From Ornithobacterium rhinotracheale (GTDB lineage Bacteria; Bacteroidota; Bacteroidia; Flavobacteriales; Weeksellaceae), in the NCBI RefSeq assembly GCF_004088395.1, contig NZ_CP035107.1:124001-188000 (forward strand): DNA of 64,000 nt, written 5' to 3'. This document shows, piece by piece, positions 32,815-41,866 of this stretch. The translations under genes were made by a program, and so were the position numbers. Within the stretch, counting starts at the first letter, position 1. Every line of letters begins with the position of its first letter. Below the pieces are notes generated by a model. That model saw nothing but the letters and a program-made list of their open reading frames with translations. It made no database searches and had not been told where the DNA came from.

Positions 32815-34329
32815 CTAATTTCCGTAGCGTGTAGGTTGATAGAATCTAAGCATAAAATCGATGTCTTTTTCGCTGAAATCCTTTAAAAATTCGATTTGAG
32901 CCGATTTTTTTTCTTTCATTAATTGATAATAGAAGTCAAAAAACTCACGAGAATAAGTGTCTGCCATCATCAGTTTCATCAGCAAAGTAGGGTTGGCAAC
33001 TTCTTCCTTGAAAGGATTGTCGTCCACCTCCAATTCGGTAGCAAGATTGCTATAAAACTCAAGCCCAAAATTAGGATTAAAGAATAATACCGCATTTTGG
33101 ATATGCGTGCTGCTCTGGATAGAGTTTAGCAGTGTCGCAATATCTTCGTTATACTTTTCGATTTTTTGCTCGTCAAGCGTATCAAAAAAATCATTGATGA
33201 AATTGATTGATTCTTCCGCCGAAAGAATTTTGTAAGGAGCACCGCCTGTTTTTTCTAAAAATACCTTTTCTTGTTTTTTGATATTTTTTAAATATTCTTT
33301 CTTCTCCTTTTCATCTTGAATGGCTTGGCGCGCCACATAATCGCGTTTGGCATTTTCTACCAAATTCTCGTCATAATTAAAGGCATTGATGATTCCCGTA
33401 AGCGCATATTTGCCTTTCCACGGACTGATGCCTGCATACAAAATCGCATTTTCAGGCATTTTTTTGTAATCCTCAAAATTATCTTTGCTTACCAAAATGG
33501 TTTTTCCCGAGCTTAAATGCTCCATTTCCAAATCCTCGCCATTTTCGCCTTTGTAGAGCAACGCTGCGTGCGAGTTCAATCCCATGTTTTTGATGTCTTG
33601 CGCTTCCTCTTTTTTGCCATAAAGTGTAGCCGCCCATTGGGTGCCTCGTTTAGCCAAAAGCTTGGTCGGGAAGTTCAAGATAAATTTATCTCTATGATTT
33701 TTATATAATTTAAAATCCTGCTGATTGCCCGTTTTCAAGGCAGCGGTGCGCATGTAGAGCTCAATCCCTGTGTCTTGGGTGAAAAGGTAACTGCGTGTTA
33801 AAATCTTATCGATGAAATAGCGCACTTCGTCTAAATTGTTAGGATTTTCAAGTTTAAAGAAATCTGCAATTTGCGTATTCTCAGGGGCGTATTCATACTC
33901 TCGGTCAAATACCTGCCATACGCTTTGCGCAGCTTCTTTTAGCTCTGGGCTATAAGGGTTTACAAAGGTGTCCTGCTTTTGCAGGTTTAAGAAATACCAA
34001 ATCAAGAACTGAATGTCTTGCACATTTACCTCGTCCTCGGCGTAGCCCTCAGTGGGGTAGAAGGGTAGATTTTTGGCATAAACCTCTTGGTGCAGAGTGA
34101 TAAACGCGCGGAATAAGCCTCCTTCTGAAATCACATCTTCAAAATACGAGGTGAGGAAAATAGCCAAATCCTTGAAACTCTCTGGCTCTATAAAATGGCT
34201 TAAAAAATCCGCTGATGGCTCCAATTTTCGCAATACCTCATTGGCAATTTCGAGGTAAAACAAGTCCGTATTCGTTTGCTTGGCATAGGGTTTTGTTGCC
34301 ATCCAGTCCTTTATGTATACTTTGTTCAT
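32815..34329 (-). CDS. DUF3843 family protein
   Basis: 504 aa, no signal peptide. Opens MNKVYIKDWMATKPYAKQTN, which I recognise as the conserved start of DUF3843 proteins in Bacteroidota. Mostly helical, with a segment EEAQDIKNMGLNSHAALLYK and a coiled-coil-like stretch near 330-350. No catalytic motif apparent. It lies between pgi and tRNA-Arg, monocistronic as far as seen. Confidence 0.72.
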   Translation of the reverse strand: MNKVYIKDWMATKPYAKQTNTDLFYLEIANEVLRKLEPSADFLSHFIEPESFKDLAIFLTSYFEDVISEGGLFRAFITLHQEVYAKNLPFYPTEGYAEDEVNVQDIQFLIWYFLNLQKQDTFVNPYSPELKEAAQSVWQVFDREYEYAPENTQIADFFKLENPNNLDEVRYFIDKILTRSYLFTQDTGIELYMRTAALKTGNQQDFKLYKNHRDKFILNFPTKLLAKRGTQWAATLYGKKEEAQDIKNMGLNSHAALLYKGENGEDLEMEHLSSGKTILVSKDNFEDYKKMPENAILYAGISPWKGKYALTGIINAFNYDENLVENAKRDYVARQAIQDEKEKKEYLKNIKKQEKVFLEKTGGAPYKILSAEESINFINDFFDTLDEQKIEKYNEDIATLLNSIQSSTHIQNAVLFFNPNFGLEFYSNLATELEVDDNPFKEEVANPTLLMKLMMADTYSREFFDFYYQLMKEKKSAQIEFLKDFSEKDIDFMLRFYQPTRYGN

Positions 34330-34443
34330 AGTTTAAATTTAATTCTAGAAAACGAATATACTTAAGTTTTTTCTTTTTTGGATATAAAGGAAGGCAAATT
34401 TCAAACCAAAAATACCTTAAAGTCGAATTTGAGATATGAAAAA

Positions 34444-34470
34444 AGCCTCTTCGCAAACTGCGAAAAGGCT
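34444..34470 (-). terminator. terminator of tRNA-Arg
   Basis: AGCCTTTTCGCA, 3-nt loop, TGCGAAGAGGCT, followed by six T on the minus strand, 7 bp after the tRNA. Confidence 0.85.
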
Positions 34471-34476
34471 CTTCTG

Positions 34477-34550
34477 TGACCACGGAAGGAGTCGAACCCT
34501 CAGCCTTCAGAGCCGTAATCTGACGCTCTATCCAATTGAGCTACGTGGCC
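34477..34550 (-). tRNA. tRNA-Arg (ACG)
   Basis: 74-nt cloverleaf: acceptor GGCCACG/CGTGGTC with one G-U pair, anticodon loop TTACGGC on a TCAGA/TCTGA stem, T loop TTCGACT. No CCA encoded. Confidence 0.95.
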
Positions 34551-34734
34551 GATTTGAGAGTGCAAATATACAATTTTTTTGAAACCCAACAAGAATTTAG
34601 CTATAAAAAATCAAAATTTTTATTTTTCAACCCAAATGCTTACCTTTATACACTCATTTTTGGAACTAATATAGACCCAGAGTTTGAGAGTAAAGTAGAA
34701 AGTTTAACAAAAAATTTAAAAGAGAGTAATAATT

Positions 34735-35001
34735 ATGGAGACACAGAAATCCAAGCAGTCAGTTCTAGACTTATGGAAGCAGGAGATAGACGAGATACTT
34801 ATGAAAAATGGCTTACCACCATCAAAGATAGCAAAACCTCAGAGCCGCTTCGAAGTCTTATTGAAGAGGGCAGAAGGAAAAACGAAAGAGGAGCTCCACA
34901 AGGAGAGAGAGCAGGTACTGGAGACAGTGAAAGCAATGGCAATGAATCGTCTAGGGCTAACAGAGGAGGAAGCGAACGCCTACGTAAGCAATCCCCTGTA
35001 G
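34735..35001 (+). CDS. small hypothetical helical protein
   Basis: 88 aa, lysine/glutamate-rich and helical (METQKSKQSVLDLWKQEIDE, EGKTKEELHKEREQVLETVK). Unrecognised. The codons look natural, but another frame is open across the same DNA (up to 35084, reading EAGDRRDTYEKWLTTIKDS), so the choice of frame is uncertain. I prefer this one because it has a normal ATG and ends properly, and the other frame would have to start inside tRNA-Arg or at an internal Met. Confidence 0.5.
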   Translation: METQKSKQSVLDLWKQEIDEILMKNGLPPSKIAKPQSRFEVLLKRAEGKTKEELHKEREQVLETVKAMAMNRLGLTEEEANAYVSNPL

Positions 35002-35125
35002 ATACACAACAGTTCTTTTCAGATACTGTTAAAGGGAATAATAAACCACTAAAACCGTGGGAGCCTTTATATCCTTTAATATGAAACTGAAGGATAAAAA
35101 TAGCCAAAATATCATTTTTTAAATC

Positions 35126-36511
35126 ATGAAAAAAACACAAGAATACATTCAGGCAAATAAGGAGCGCTTTCTTGAAGAGCTTTTTGAGCTGCTTAGAATA
35201 CCGTCAATTAGCGCTGATTCTGCGTATAAAAAGGAGATTTTAACCACTGCGGAAAAGACTGCGGCGTTTCTACGCTCCGCGGGGGTAGATAAGGTGGAAA
35301 TCTGCCCTACTGAGGGCAACCCCATTGTGTATGGAGAGAAAATACTAAGCCCAGATTTGCCCACAGTTTTAGTTTATGGGCATTATGATGTGCAGCCGCC
35401 AGATCCGTTGGATTTATGGGAGTCTGATCCGTTTGAGCCTGTAATCAAGAAAACCGAGGTGCATCCAGAAGGTGCCATTTTTGCACGTGGCTCTGCCGAC
35501 GATAAAGGGCAATTCTTTATGCATGTTAAGGCGATAGAAGCCATGATTCAAAATGATGAATTACCTTGCAATGTCAAATTTATGATTGAAGGCGAGGAAG
35601 AAGTGGGATCAGAGAATTTGGCTAAATTCATTAAGGTAGAAAAAGAAAGGCTTAAAAACGATATTATCCTTATTTCGGATACTAGCATGGTTGCCAAAGA
35701 TGTGCCGTCGATTTGTGTAGGGTTGCGTGGACTTTGCTATGTGGAAGTAGAAGTGGAAGGAGCTAATCGTGATATGCACTCTGGGGTGTATGGCGGAGCG
35801 GTGCCTAATCCGCTAAATGTTTTGTCTAAAATGATTGGGCAACTGCATGACGAAAACGGAAAAATTGCCATTCCTGGATTTTATGATGAGGTGGAAGAAA
35901 TCAGTGCCGAAGAGCGTGCCGAAATGGCAAAAGTTCCGTTTGATTTAGAGGATTACAAAAAGCAAATCAATATTCAGGACATCATGGGAGAAGAAGGCTA
36001 TTCAACAAACGAGCGCACTTCGATTCGCCCAAGCTTGGATGTAAACGGTATGTGGGGTGGCTACATTGGCGAAGGGGCAAAAACTGTGATTCCTGCCAAG
36101 GCTTTTGCTAAAATTTCAATGCGTTTGGTGCCTGACCAAAATCCTGAAAAAATCGCAGAATTGTTTAAACAATATTTTGAACAAATCGCACCGAGTTCTG
36201 TACGCGTGAAATGTAATTTCCATCACGGAGGCTGGGCATATGTGTTGCCAATCACCGATAAAGGCTATTTAGCTGCCAAAAAAGCTTTGACCGAAACTTA
36301 TGGCAAAGAGGCGGTGCCGTTCAGAAGCGGAGGAAGTATTCCGATTGTTGCCCTTTTTGAAAAAGAGCTTGAAAGTAAATCGGTTTTACTTGGTTTTGGA
36401 TTAAATTCAGATGTAATTCATTCTCCAAATGAAAATTATGGTCTGTTTAATTTCTACAAAGGCATCGAGACCATTCCGTATTTTTATAAATTCTATACCG
36501 AAGAAAAATAA
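35126..36511 (+). CDS. M20-family dipeptidase
   Basis: 461 aa. Metal-site motifs: YGHYDVQPPDP (His-x-Asp), ARGSADDKGQFFMH (bridging Asp), EGEEEVGSENL (catalytic Glu-Glu) and a late HSPNENY His. The dimerisation domain inserts at about 200-320 (NRDMHSGVYGGAVPNPLN). Matches the cytosolic non-specific/CNDP-like dipeptidase group. Own terminator follows at 36542. Confidence 0.94.
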   Translation: MKKTQEYIQANKERFLEELFELLRIPSISADSAYKKEILTTAEKTAAFLRSAGVDKVEICPTEGNPIVYGEKILSPDLPTVLVYGHYDVQPPDPLDLWESDPFEPVIKKTEVHPEGAIFARGSADDKGQFFMHVKAIEAMIQNDELPCNVKFMIEGEEEVGSENLAKFIKVEKERLKNDIILISDTSMVAKDVPSICVGLRGLCYVEVEVEGANRDMHSGVYGGAVPNPLNVLSKMIGQLHDENGKIAIPGFYDEVEEISAEERAEMAKVPFDLEDYKKQINIQDIMGEEGYSTNERTSIRPSLDVNGMWGGYIGEGAKTVIPAKAFAKISMRLVPDQNPEKIAELFKQYFEQIAPSSVRVKCNFHHGGWAYVLPITDKGYLAAKKALTETYGKEAVPFRSGGSIPIVALFEKELESKSVLLGFGLNSDVIHSPNENYGLFNFYKGIETIPYFYKFYTEEK

Positions 36512-36541
36512 TAATTTCCCCGAATTTATATTCTAAATGAA

Positions 36542-36579
36542 AAAAACGCTTAAATTGAGCCAACAATTTAGGCGTTTTT
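36542..36579 (+). terminator. terminator after the M20 dipeptidase
   Basis: AAAAACGCTTAAATT and AATTTAGGCGTTTTT pair (one G-U) around an 8-nt loop. Confidence 0.8.
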
Positions 36580-36593
36580 AATTTACTCCCATT

Positions 36594-36800
36594 ATGAAAA
36601 AATCAATCAGAGATTTTATCGAAATTATGACTTTGGTTTTGGCACTTTATTATGCCAAGGACATCATAGATTATTATCCCATTTTTAGACAAAATCTCGC
36701 CGATGGAGTGATTACTTTTGAAGGCGTAGCTTTCTTTCTGCTCGTCGTGGTGCTGATTTATTTCGTCATTCGTAGCCTTAGACTTTTGCTCAAAAAATAG
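36594..36800 (+). CDS. small two-helix membrane protein
   Basis: 68 aa with two hydrophobic segments (about 10-22 and 44-63) and basic ends (MKKS, LRLLLKK). Function unknown. It lies between a terminator and a convergent barrel gene, 6 bp away. Confidence 0.65.
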   Translation: MKKSIRDFIEIMTLVLALYYAKDIIDYYPIFRQNLADGVITFEGVAFFLLVVVLIYFVIRSLRLLLKK

Positions 36801-36806
36801 CTTAAA

Positions 36807-39470
36807 TTAGAATTTGTAGCGCACTTGTACCAAGAAATATCTTCCCAAAGTTTCTTTGGTAAAGACATAGGTGTAAAAATCACTGAACCCACTGCTCACG
36901 ATAGTTTCGTCGTTGAGCAAGTTCCCTGCAATGAAATTGATGTAGGTTTTCTTCGCGGGTTTTATACGCAACGATGCGTCCAATCCTTGAAAATCGTTGA
37001 TGTTTTTGCCGTTTTGCCATTGTTTAAAATAGCTATATTCGGTTTTGAATAAAACTTTATCGGTTATGGCAACTGCCGCTTCGGCAAAAGGCGTAAGGTT
37101 GCTAAATTTATTATCTCTGTTCGATAATTTATATTGGCTAAAACTTGCATCTGCCCCAAGCGAAAACTCTAATCTCTTGTTCCATTTAAAGGTGTTGTTA
37201 ATTTTGTAGCTGTGGTTTTGCGATTGTGCTTTGTAGCTGATGTTGTTGCTCACCGATTGGTAAGTGCTGTAGCTGTAATTTCCATTGATTTTTAATGAAT
37301 AAAGTTTTGAAAATCGTTTAGAGCTAAAGAATCTTGCCGACCAAATCTCGTCGGGGAAATCGGAATTAAAAGCCATTGAAATTTGGTTTTGCCCATCGAA
37401 GATGCCTTTTACTTTAATGCCCTCTTTGATGCGGTTGTAGCTCCCGCTGATGTGTAAATTCATGAATTTAAAAGCGTTGTAGTAATTATACCAAAGATTA
37501 ATGATTTGATTTTTTACCACACCTAGCGAAGGGTTGCCTTCATGCAGACTAAAATAACTTTGCATCGCATAGCCCGGTGCCCATTCGTTGATGCTTGGCA
37601 CTTGGATATCGTTGCTCAGTGATAGGCTTAAATCATTGAAATTATTGATTTGGTATTTAATGTTAAAATGCGGGAAAAAATTTGTTCCATTCAGCTGATT
37701 GTTAGGTGCATTTTCGGGCTTATTCTCTGAGTTGAAATAATTAAGCGTAAGCCCCGCTGTGAAAGATAATTTACGATTAAAAAACACTCTTTTATATGAG
37801 GCGTCGGCATAATACTCTTGAAAATTAAAATCCGAATTGCCCAGAATTTTATCGTTATTCAAAATTCGCTCATAGCTCTTGAGCTGGTTGTTTAAATCTT
37901 GCAGCGTATAATTGGCACCCAGTTTTAAACGCAAATTGCTCTTATTGGTAAGCAAATGATTGTAAATGCTTAAAAACTGAAATGTATTGGATTTAAAATT
38001 TTTATTTTGGTTTAATTGATACGCATTGTTCTGCGGAATTAAATTAAAAATAGAACCAAACGGCGCCACACTTGATAGCAAATCTATCGTTGGCGTTTCC
38101 TTTTGATAAATGTGCGAAAAGTAAAAGCCAAGATTGTCATCTTGTTTAATTTTTTTGATTAAACTCAATTTTTGGTTCACCACGGCATTGTCGCGCTTGT
38201 TTTGGGTGTTTCTAAAAACGATCGGATTCTCTTCTTGATTAATGAAAGATGAAGTACGCGTATCGTTCTCGGCATTTTGTAGATTAAAATTCACGCGGTA
38301 TTTAACCAAAAGGTTTTTAGGCGAAATGTATTCTACATTTAACCTTGAAATAAAAGCGAAGATTTTTTGATGATTTTGGTTTAAATCCTTTTGCTCAAAA
38401 TTAGGATACAATCGTTTGCTAGTAGAATTATACCCCACGGAATTTTGCGTTCCCATGGCAAATCCGCTAATATTCAGATTTTTGTTCGGTTGGTAGCCCA
38501 AGTTTCCTGCCGAAAGGAAATTGCGTGTAATGCTCGCATTGTCATCTGTGTTAAACGAAACATTGCCCATTGCATTGCGCAGCGAGGAAGTGCCACCTTC
38601 GGAATTAAACTCAGAGTTTCCACCCAAAAATTGAAAATAATCGGACGAAGTAAAAACCTCTTTGTCATAAGTATTGTAGTCGCTGATGAGCGTGGCGTCT
38701 GTCTTTTTAGAAAAATAAAAAAGCTTTTCTTGCAAATCCGTGTGCTTGTGCGCATCGCCCCCAATGGTGGCATTCCCGAAAACCAAATTTTTCTTATTTT
38801 CTTCGAGCACGATATTTAGCTCAAAATCTTCATCTGCCTGAACGGAATTGGCAAAAGGATTAGATTTAAATTTCTTGTTCAATTGCACTTTGCTCACCGC
38901 ATCCGATGGCAAATTTTTGGTTACCAATTTCTGATTGCCGCCAAAGATTTCTCGCCCTTCCACCTTGATGGATTTCATCTCTTTGCCTTGGTAGTAAATC
39001 TTTCCGTTTTCTACCGAAAGCCCAGGCAATTTTTTGAGAATATCTTCTAAATTTTCTTCCGTTCCTGATTTAAAAGAAGCTGTGTCGTATTCTATGGTAT
39101 CGCCCTTTATGGTGATGGGCTGCACGCCTTGCGCCACGATTTCTTTAAGCCCCACGCTACTTGTCGCCATCGAAATTTTCTCTCTCATGGATTTTTGCAA
39201 ATCAACTTTTACGATTTTGGATTTGTAGTTGAGGTGCTCAATCTCGAGTTCATATTTTTTGCCGCATGGCATATCTAATTTAAACTCCCCATTTTTGTCC
39301 GAGAAAGTGTAGCCCGCCGATTGATTTTTTGCGTCAAAAGCAGAAATCGAAGCATCGATTACGGGATGGCTGAGCGAATCTAGCAATACCCCACGATAGG
39401 TACAAGTTTGCTCTTGTGCCATTACCCAAAGGCTACTTAGCAGGACAAAAAATAGGAATGTTTTTTTCAT
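36807..39470 (-). CDS. large outer-membrane beta-barrel, TonB-receptor-like
   Basis: 887 aa. Signal peptide (LWVMAQEQ), CarboxypepD_reg-like domain (LLDSLSHPVIDASISAFDAK), plug-like segment (GTEENLEDILKKLPGLSVEN, EGREIFGGNQKLVTKNLPSD) and a barrel ending FLVQVRYKF (OMP_b-brl_3 type). Same architecture as the 877-aa protein at 25531, and likewise the second gene after a GLPGLI gene (39553). Substrate unknown. Confidence 0.84.
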   Translation of the reverse strand: MKKTFLFFVLLSSLWVMAQEQTCTYRGVLLDSLSHPVIDASISAFDAKNQSAGYTFSDKNGEFKLDMPCGKKYELEIEHLNYKSKIVKVDLQKSMREKISMATSSVGLKEIVAQGVQPITIKGDTIEYDTASFKSGTEENLEDILKKLPGLSVENGKIYYQGKEMKSIKVEGREIFGGNQKLVTKNLPSDAVSKVQLNKKFKSNPFANSVQADEDFELNIVLEENKKNLVFGNATIGGDAHKHTDLQEKLFYFSKKTDATLISDYNTYDKEVFTSSDYFQFLGGNSEFNSEGGTSSLRNAMGNVSFNTDDNASITRNFLSAGNLGYQPNKNLNISGFAMGTQNSVGYNSTSKRLYPNFEQKDLNQNHQKIFAFISRLNVEYISPKNLLVKYRVNFNLQNAENDTRTSSFINQEENPIVFRNTQNKRDNAVVNQKLSLIKKIKQDDNLGFYFSHIYQKETPTIDLLSSVAPFGSIFNLIPQNNAYQLNQNKNFKSNTFQFLSIYNHLLTNKSNLRLKLGANYTLQDLNNQLKSYERILNNDKILGNSDFNFQEYYADASYKRVFFNRKLSFTAGLTLNYFNSENKPENAPNNQLNGTNFFPHFNIKYQINNFNDLSLSLSNDIQVPSINEWAPGYAMQSYFSLHEGNPSLGVVKNQIINLWYNYYNAFKFMNLHISGSYNRIKEGIKVKGIFDGQNQISMAFNSDFPDEIWSARFFSSKRFSKLYSLKINGNYSYSTYQSVSNNISYKAQSQNHSYKINNTFKWNKRLEFSLGADASFSQYKLSNRDNKFSNLTPFAEAAVAITDKVLFKTEYSYFKQWQNGKNINDFQGLDASLRIKPAKKTYINFIAGNLLNDETIVSSGFSDFYTYVFTKETLGRYFLVQVRYKF

Positions 39471-39552
39471 AGAGATGTTGTTAAGTGTAAAAAATCACCG
39501 AAAAATACATTTTTCGGTGATTGTAAATGGAGTGTTGTTTTTTTAATTCAAT

Positions 39553-40320
39553 TTATTCAGAATCTACGCCACCTCCCATCATTTTTTGCATTTTTTCTTG
39601 CAGGGCTTTCATTTCAGCTTCAAATTCCTTTTCGGTAACCACTTTGCCTTTGTTTGGCTCTTCAATATTAAGTGCTGTTTCACTGATGTTGATTTTCACG
39701 GCAATCATCGTTGCATCCACACCTTGTTTTGGATTAGACATTTCAGCTTTTAGCACCAATCCAGGCAAGCCCGAAAGAATGTTTGGTCCGTCTTTGATAT
39801 TCAATTTAGGTGCATACCAAACGATGAATTTTTGTCCATCTTTTTCGCCAACCGCCTTGCGCACTTCGTAGCCCAAAACCTGAGATTTTTCGCGTGTAAG
39901 CTCCCATTTAATCGTGTTTAAACTATCTTTGATTAAATATTGAGGCAAGCTTGGAACGCTAAATCCTTTTTTGTAGTAATTTTCTTTTAAGTTTTTAAAA
40001 AGTGGATCTTTGTCGGCCATTTTGATTTGCATGGCAATTATTCCGCCCTGTGTTTGCGAATTATCGATTTTCTCGTCTAAAGAAAATATTGATTTTTGTC
40101 CATTGGTTTTCAGTGTGTAATCGACTGTAATGCCCTTTTCTGCTTCGGCTTTTAGCATGGCTTCGGTTTGGGCTCGGTATTGCTCAGGCACATTTTTTAA
40201 TATGGCGGGCAAGTCTATCTTCACAATTGATTGGTAGTGTATTACAAGATTTTCGGTTGTTTCTTGTCCAAAAACAAACAAGAATGCTAGCAAACTGAAG
40301 ATGGAAAATAATTTTTTCAT
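39553..40320 (-). CDS. GLPGLI family secreted protein, copy 3
   Basis: 255 aa. Signal peptide (FLFVFGQ) and the motif as GPNILSGLPGLVLKAEM. More distant from the other two copies. Ends in an unusual Met/Gln-rich tail (LQEKMQKMMGGGVDSE). 82 bp upstream of the barrel gene on the same strand. Role unknown. Confidence 0.85.
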   Translation of the reverse strand: MKKLFSIFSLLAFLFVFGQETTENLVIHYQSIVKIDLPAILKNVPEQYRAQTEAMLKAEAEKGITVDYTLKTNGQKSIFSLDEKIDNSQTQGGIIAMQIKMADKDPLFKNLKENYYKKGFSVPSLPQYLIKDSLNTIKWELTREKSQVLGYEVRKAVGEKDGQKFIVWYAPKLNIKDGPNILSGLPGLVLKAEMSNPKQGVDATMIAVKINISETALNIEEPNKGKVVTEKEFEAEMKALQEKMQKMMGGGVDSE

Positions 40321-40602
40321 GATTTTTTTAGTATTTAAAATTTAATTTTTTAGTGTTTTTTTTAGACTTAAGTAGAGCTAAAAATGTTCGAAAAAACCGA
40401 TTTTTAGCTATTTTTTGGCTAAAAGTTGTTGGTTTTAGCTATTATGACAAAAATACGATAAATGTCATCTTGTCCAATTTTTTTAACATTTATATCCGTT
40501 TAAAATTTTATTTTTTAAAAGTATTTTCAAGTTAGAAAAACAAAACGGATAGAATATAAATCAATCCATTAGACAAAATGTAGAAGTATTTGATATTTCT
40601 AT

Positions 40603-40610
40603 TAACTTTG
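40603..40610 (+). promoter_or_regulatory. -7 box placed almost at the start codon
   Basis: TAACTTTG fits TAnnTTTG and ends 5 bp before the ATG at 40616, so the predicted transcript start falls on or next to the start codon; a properly spaced -33 box is not evident. Confidence 0.4.
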
Positions 40611-40615
40611 CAATT

Positions 40616-40981
40616 ATGCAAACGAAAGTGAGAAATCTAATCATGGTGGGCGATCGTGTGCTGATTAAGCCAAGTTCTGCACCCAATAAAACCAAATCTG
40701 GATTGTATTTGCCACCAGGTGTGCAAGAGAAAGAGAAAATCCAATCGGGCACCATCGTGGCGGTGGGGCCGGGTTATCCAATCCCGTCTGATGGTATCGA
40801 CGACGAGTGGAAATCTCAAGAAGAAAGATTGACATATATGCCCTTGCAGGCGCAAGAGGGCGATACGGCTCTTTTTGTACTTAGCGAAGCCTACGAGATT
40901 ATGTATCGCGACGAAAAATATTATGTAGTGGCACAAGATGATATCTTGATGCTAGAGCGCGACAACGAATTTTTTGAATAA
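40616..40981 (+). CDS. GroES-like co-chaperone family protein
   Basis: 121 aa. VGDRVLIKPSSAPNKTKSGL, LPPGVQEKEKIQSGTIVAVG and the strand pair near 85-110 follow the Cpn10 fold, with an extra insertion (about 55-80) relative to classic GroES of about 95 aa. No groL is next to it, so it is a paralogue of the true GroES. It precedes an MBL hydrolase gene by 27 bp. Confidence 0.82.
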   Translation: MQTKVRNLIMVGDRVLIKPSSAPNKTKSGLYLPPGVQEKEKIQSGTIVAVGPGYPIPSDGIDDEWKSQEERLTYMPLQAQEGDTALFVLSEAYEIMYRDEKYYVVAQDDILMLERDNEFFE

Positions 40982-41008
40982 TTTAAAATCATAAATAAAA
41001 GACTTTTC

Positions 41009-41863
41009 ATGAAAATATATCCCATAGAATGTGGAAATTTAAAACTAGACGGCGGAGCCATGTTTGGCGTGGTGCCCAAAAGCATTTGGCAAAAGACTAA
41101 TCCCGCCGATGCCAATAACATGGTGGATATTGCTACGCGTTCGCTTTTGATTGAGCACAACGATCGCTTGGTCTTGATTGATTGCGGAATGGGAGATAAG
41201 CAGTCGGAAAAGTTCTTTAGCTATTATTATCTCTGGGGCGATCATTCCGTAGATGCTTCCTTGGCTCAATATGGGTTCCGTCGAGATGATATTACCGATG
41301 TGTTTTTTACGCATTTGCATTTCGACCATTGCGGTGGCGCCATCAAACGCGAAGGCGAAAAGCTTGTGCCTGCGTTTAAAAATGCTAAATTCTGGACGAA
41401 TCAAAAGCACTGGGAGTGGGCAACGAAACCCAATCCGAGGGAAAAGGCATCTTTCTTGCCCGAAAACATTTTCCCCATTCAAGAAAGTGGGCAATTAGAG
41501 TTTTTAAAACCTAAAGCTAATAGCTATTTAACGAAAACTCCTTTTGGTTTTGAAGTAATCTGCGTGGATGGGCATACGGAGAAGCAGATGATTCCCGTGA
41601 TTCATTATCAAGGCAAAACCATTGCTTATGCAGCGGATTTGATCCCTACGGCAGGGCATGTGCCATTGGTATATGTGCCAGGCTACGACACGCGTCCGCT
41701 TTTGACGATGCGCGAAAAAGATATTTTTTTGAAAAAAGCCCTAAAAGATGGTTGGTTTCTTGCCTTTGAGCACGATGTAAACAATCAATTGGCAACACTC
41801 AAGGAAACAGAGCGCGGCATCCGTGTAGATGAAATTTTCACCTTTAACGAAGTTTTTCAATAA
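41009..41863 (+). CDS. metallo-beta-lactamase fold hydrolase
   Basis: 284 aa. The zinc motif H102-x-H104-x-D106-H107 (FTHLHFDHCGG), later His in DGHTEKQM, Asp in YAADLIP and His in FEHDV complete the two-metal site. No signal peptide, thus cytoplasmic. Lactonase or glyoxalase-like substrates are possible. Cotranscribed with the gene 3 bp downstream. Confidence 0.9.
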   Translation: MKIYPIECGNLKLDGGAMFGVVPKSIWQKTNPADANNMVDIATRSLLIEHNDRLVLIDCGMGDKQSEKFFSYYYLWGDHSVDASLAQYGFRRDDITDVFFTHLHFDHCGGAIKREGEKLVPAFKNAKFWTNQKHWEWATKPNPREKASFLPENIFPIQESGQLEFLKPKANSYLTKTPFGFEVICVDGHTEKQMIPVIHYQGKTIAYAADLIPTAGHVPLVYVPGYDTRPLLTMREKDIFLKKALKDGWFLAFEHDVNNQLATLKETERGIRVDEIFTFNEVFQ

Positions 41864-41866
41864 TTC

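Noticed and set aside
34536-35084. 182-aa protein starting inside tRNA-Arg
   Set aside because: A start codon within the tRNA antisense strand is implausible; kept only as an observation on overlapping frames.
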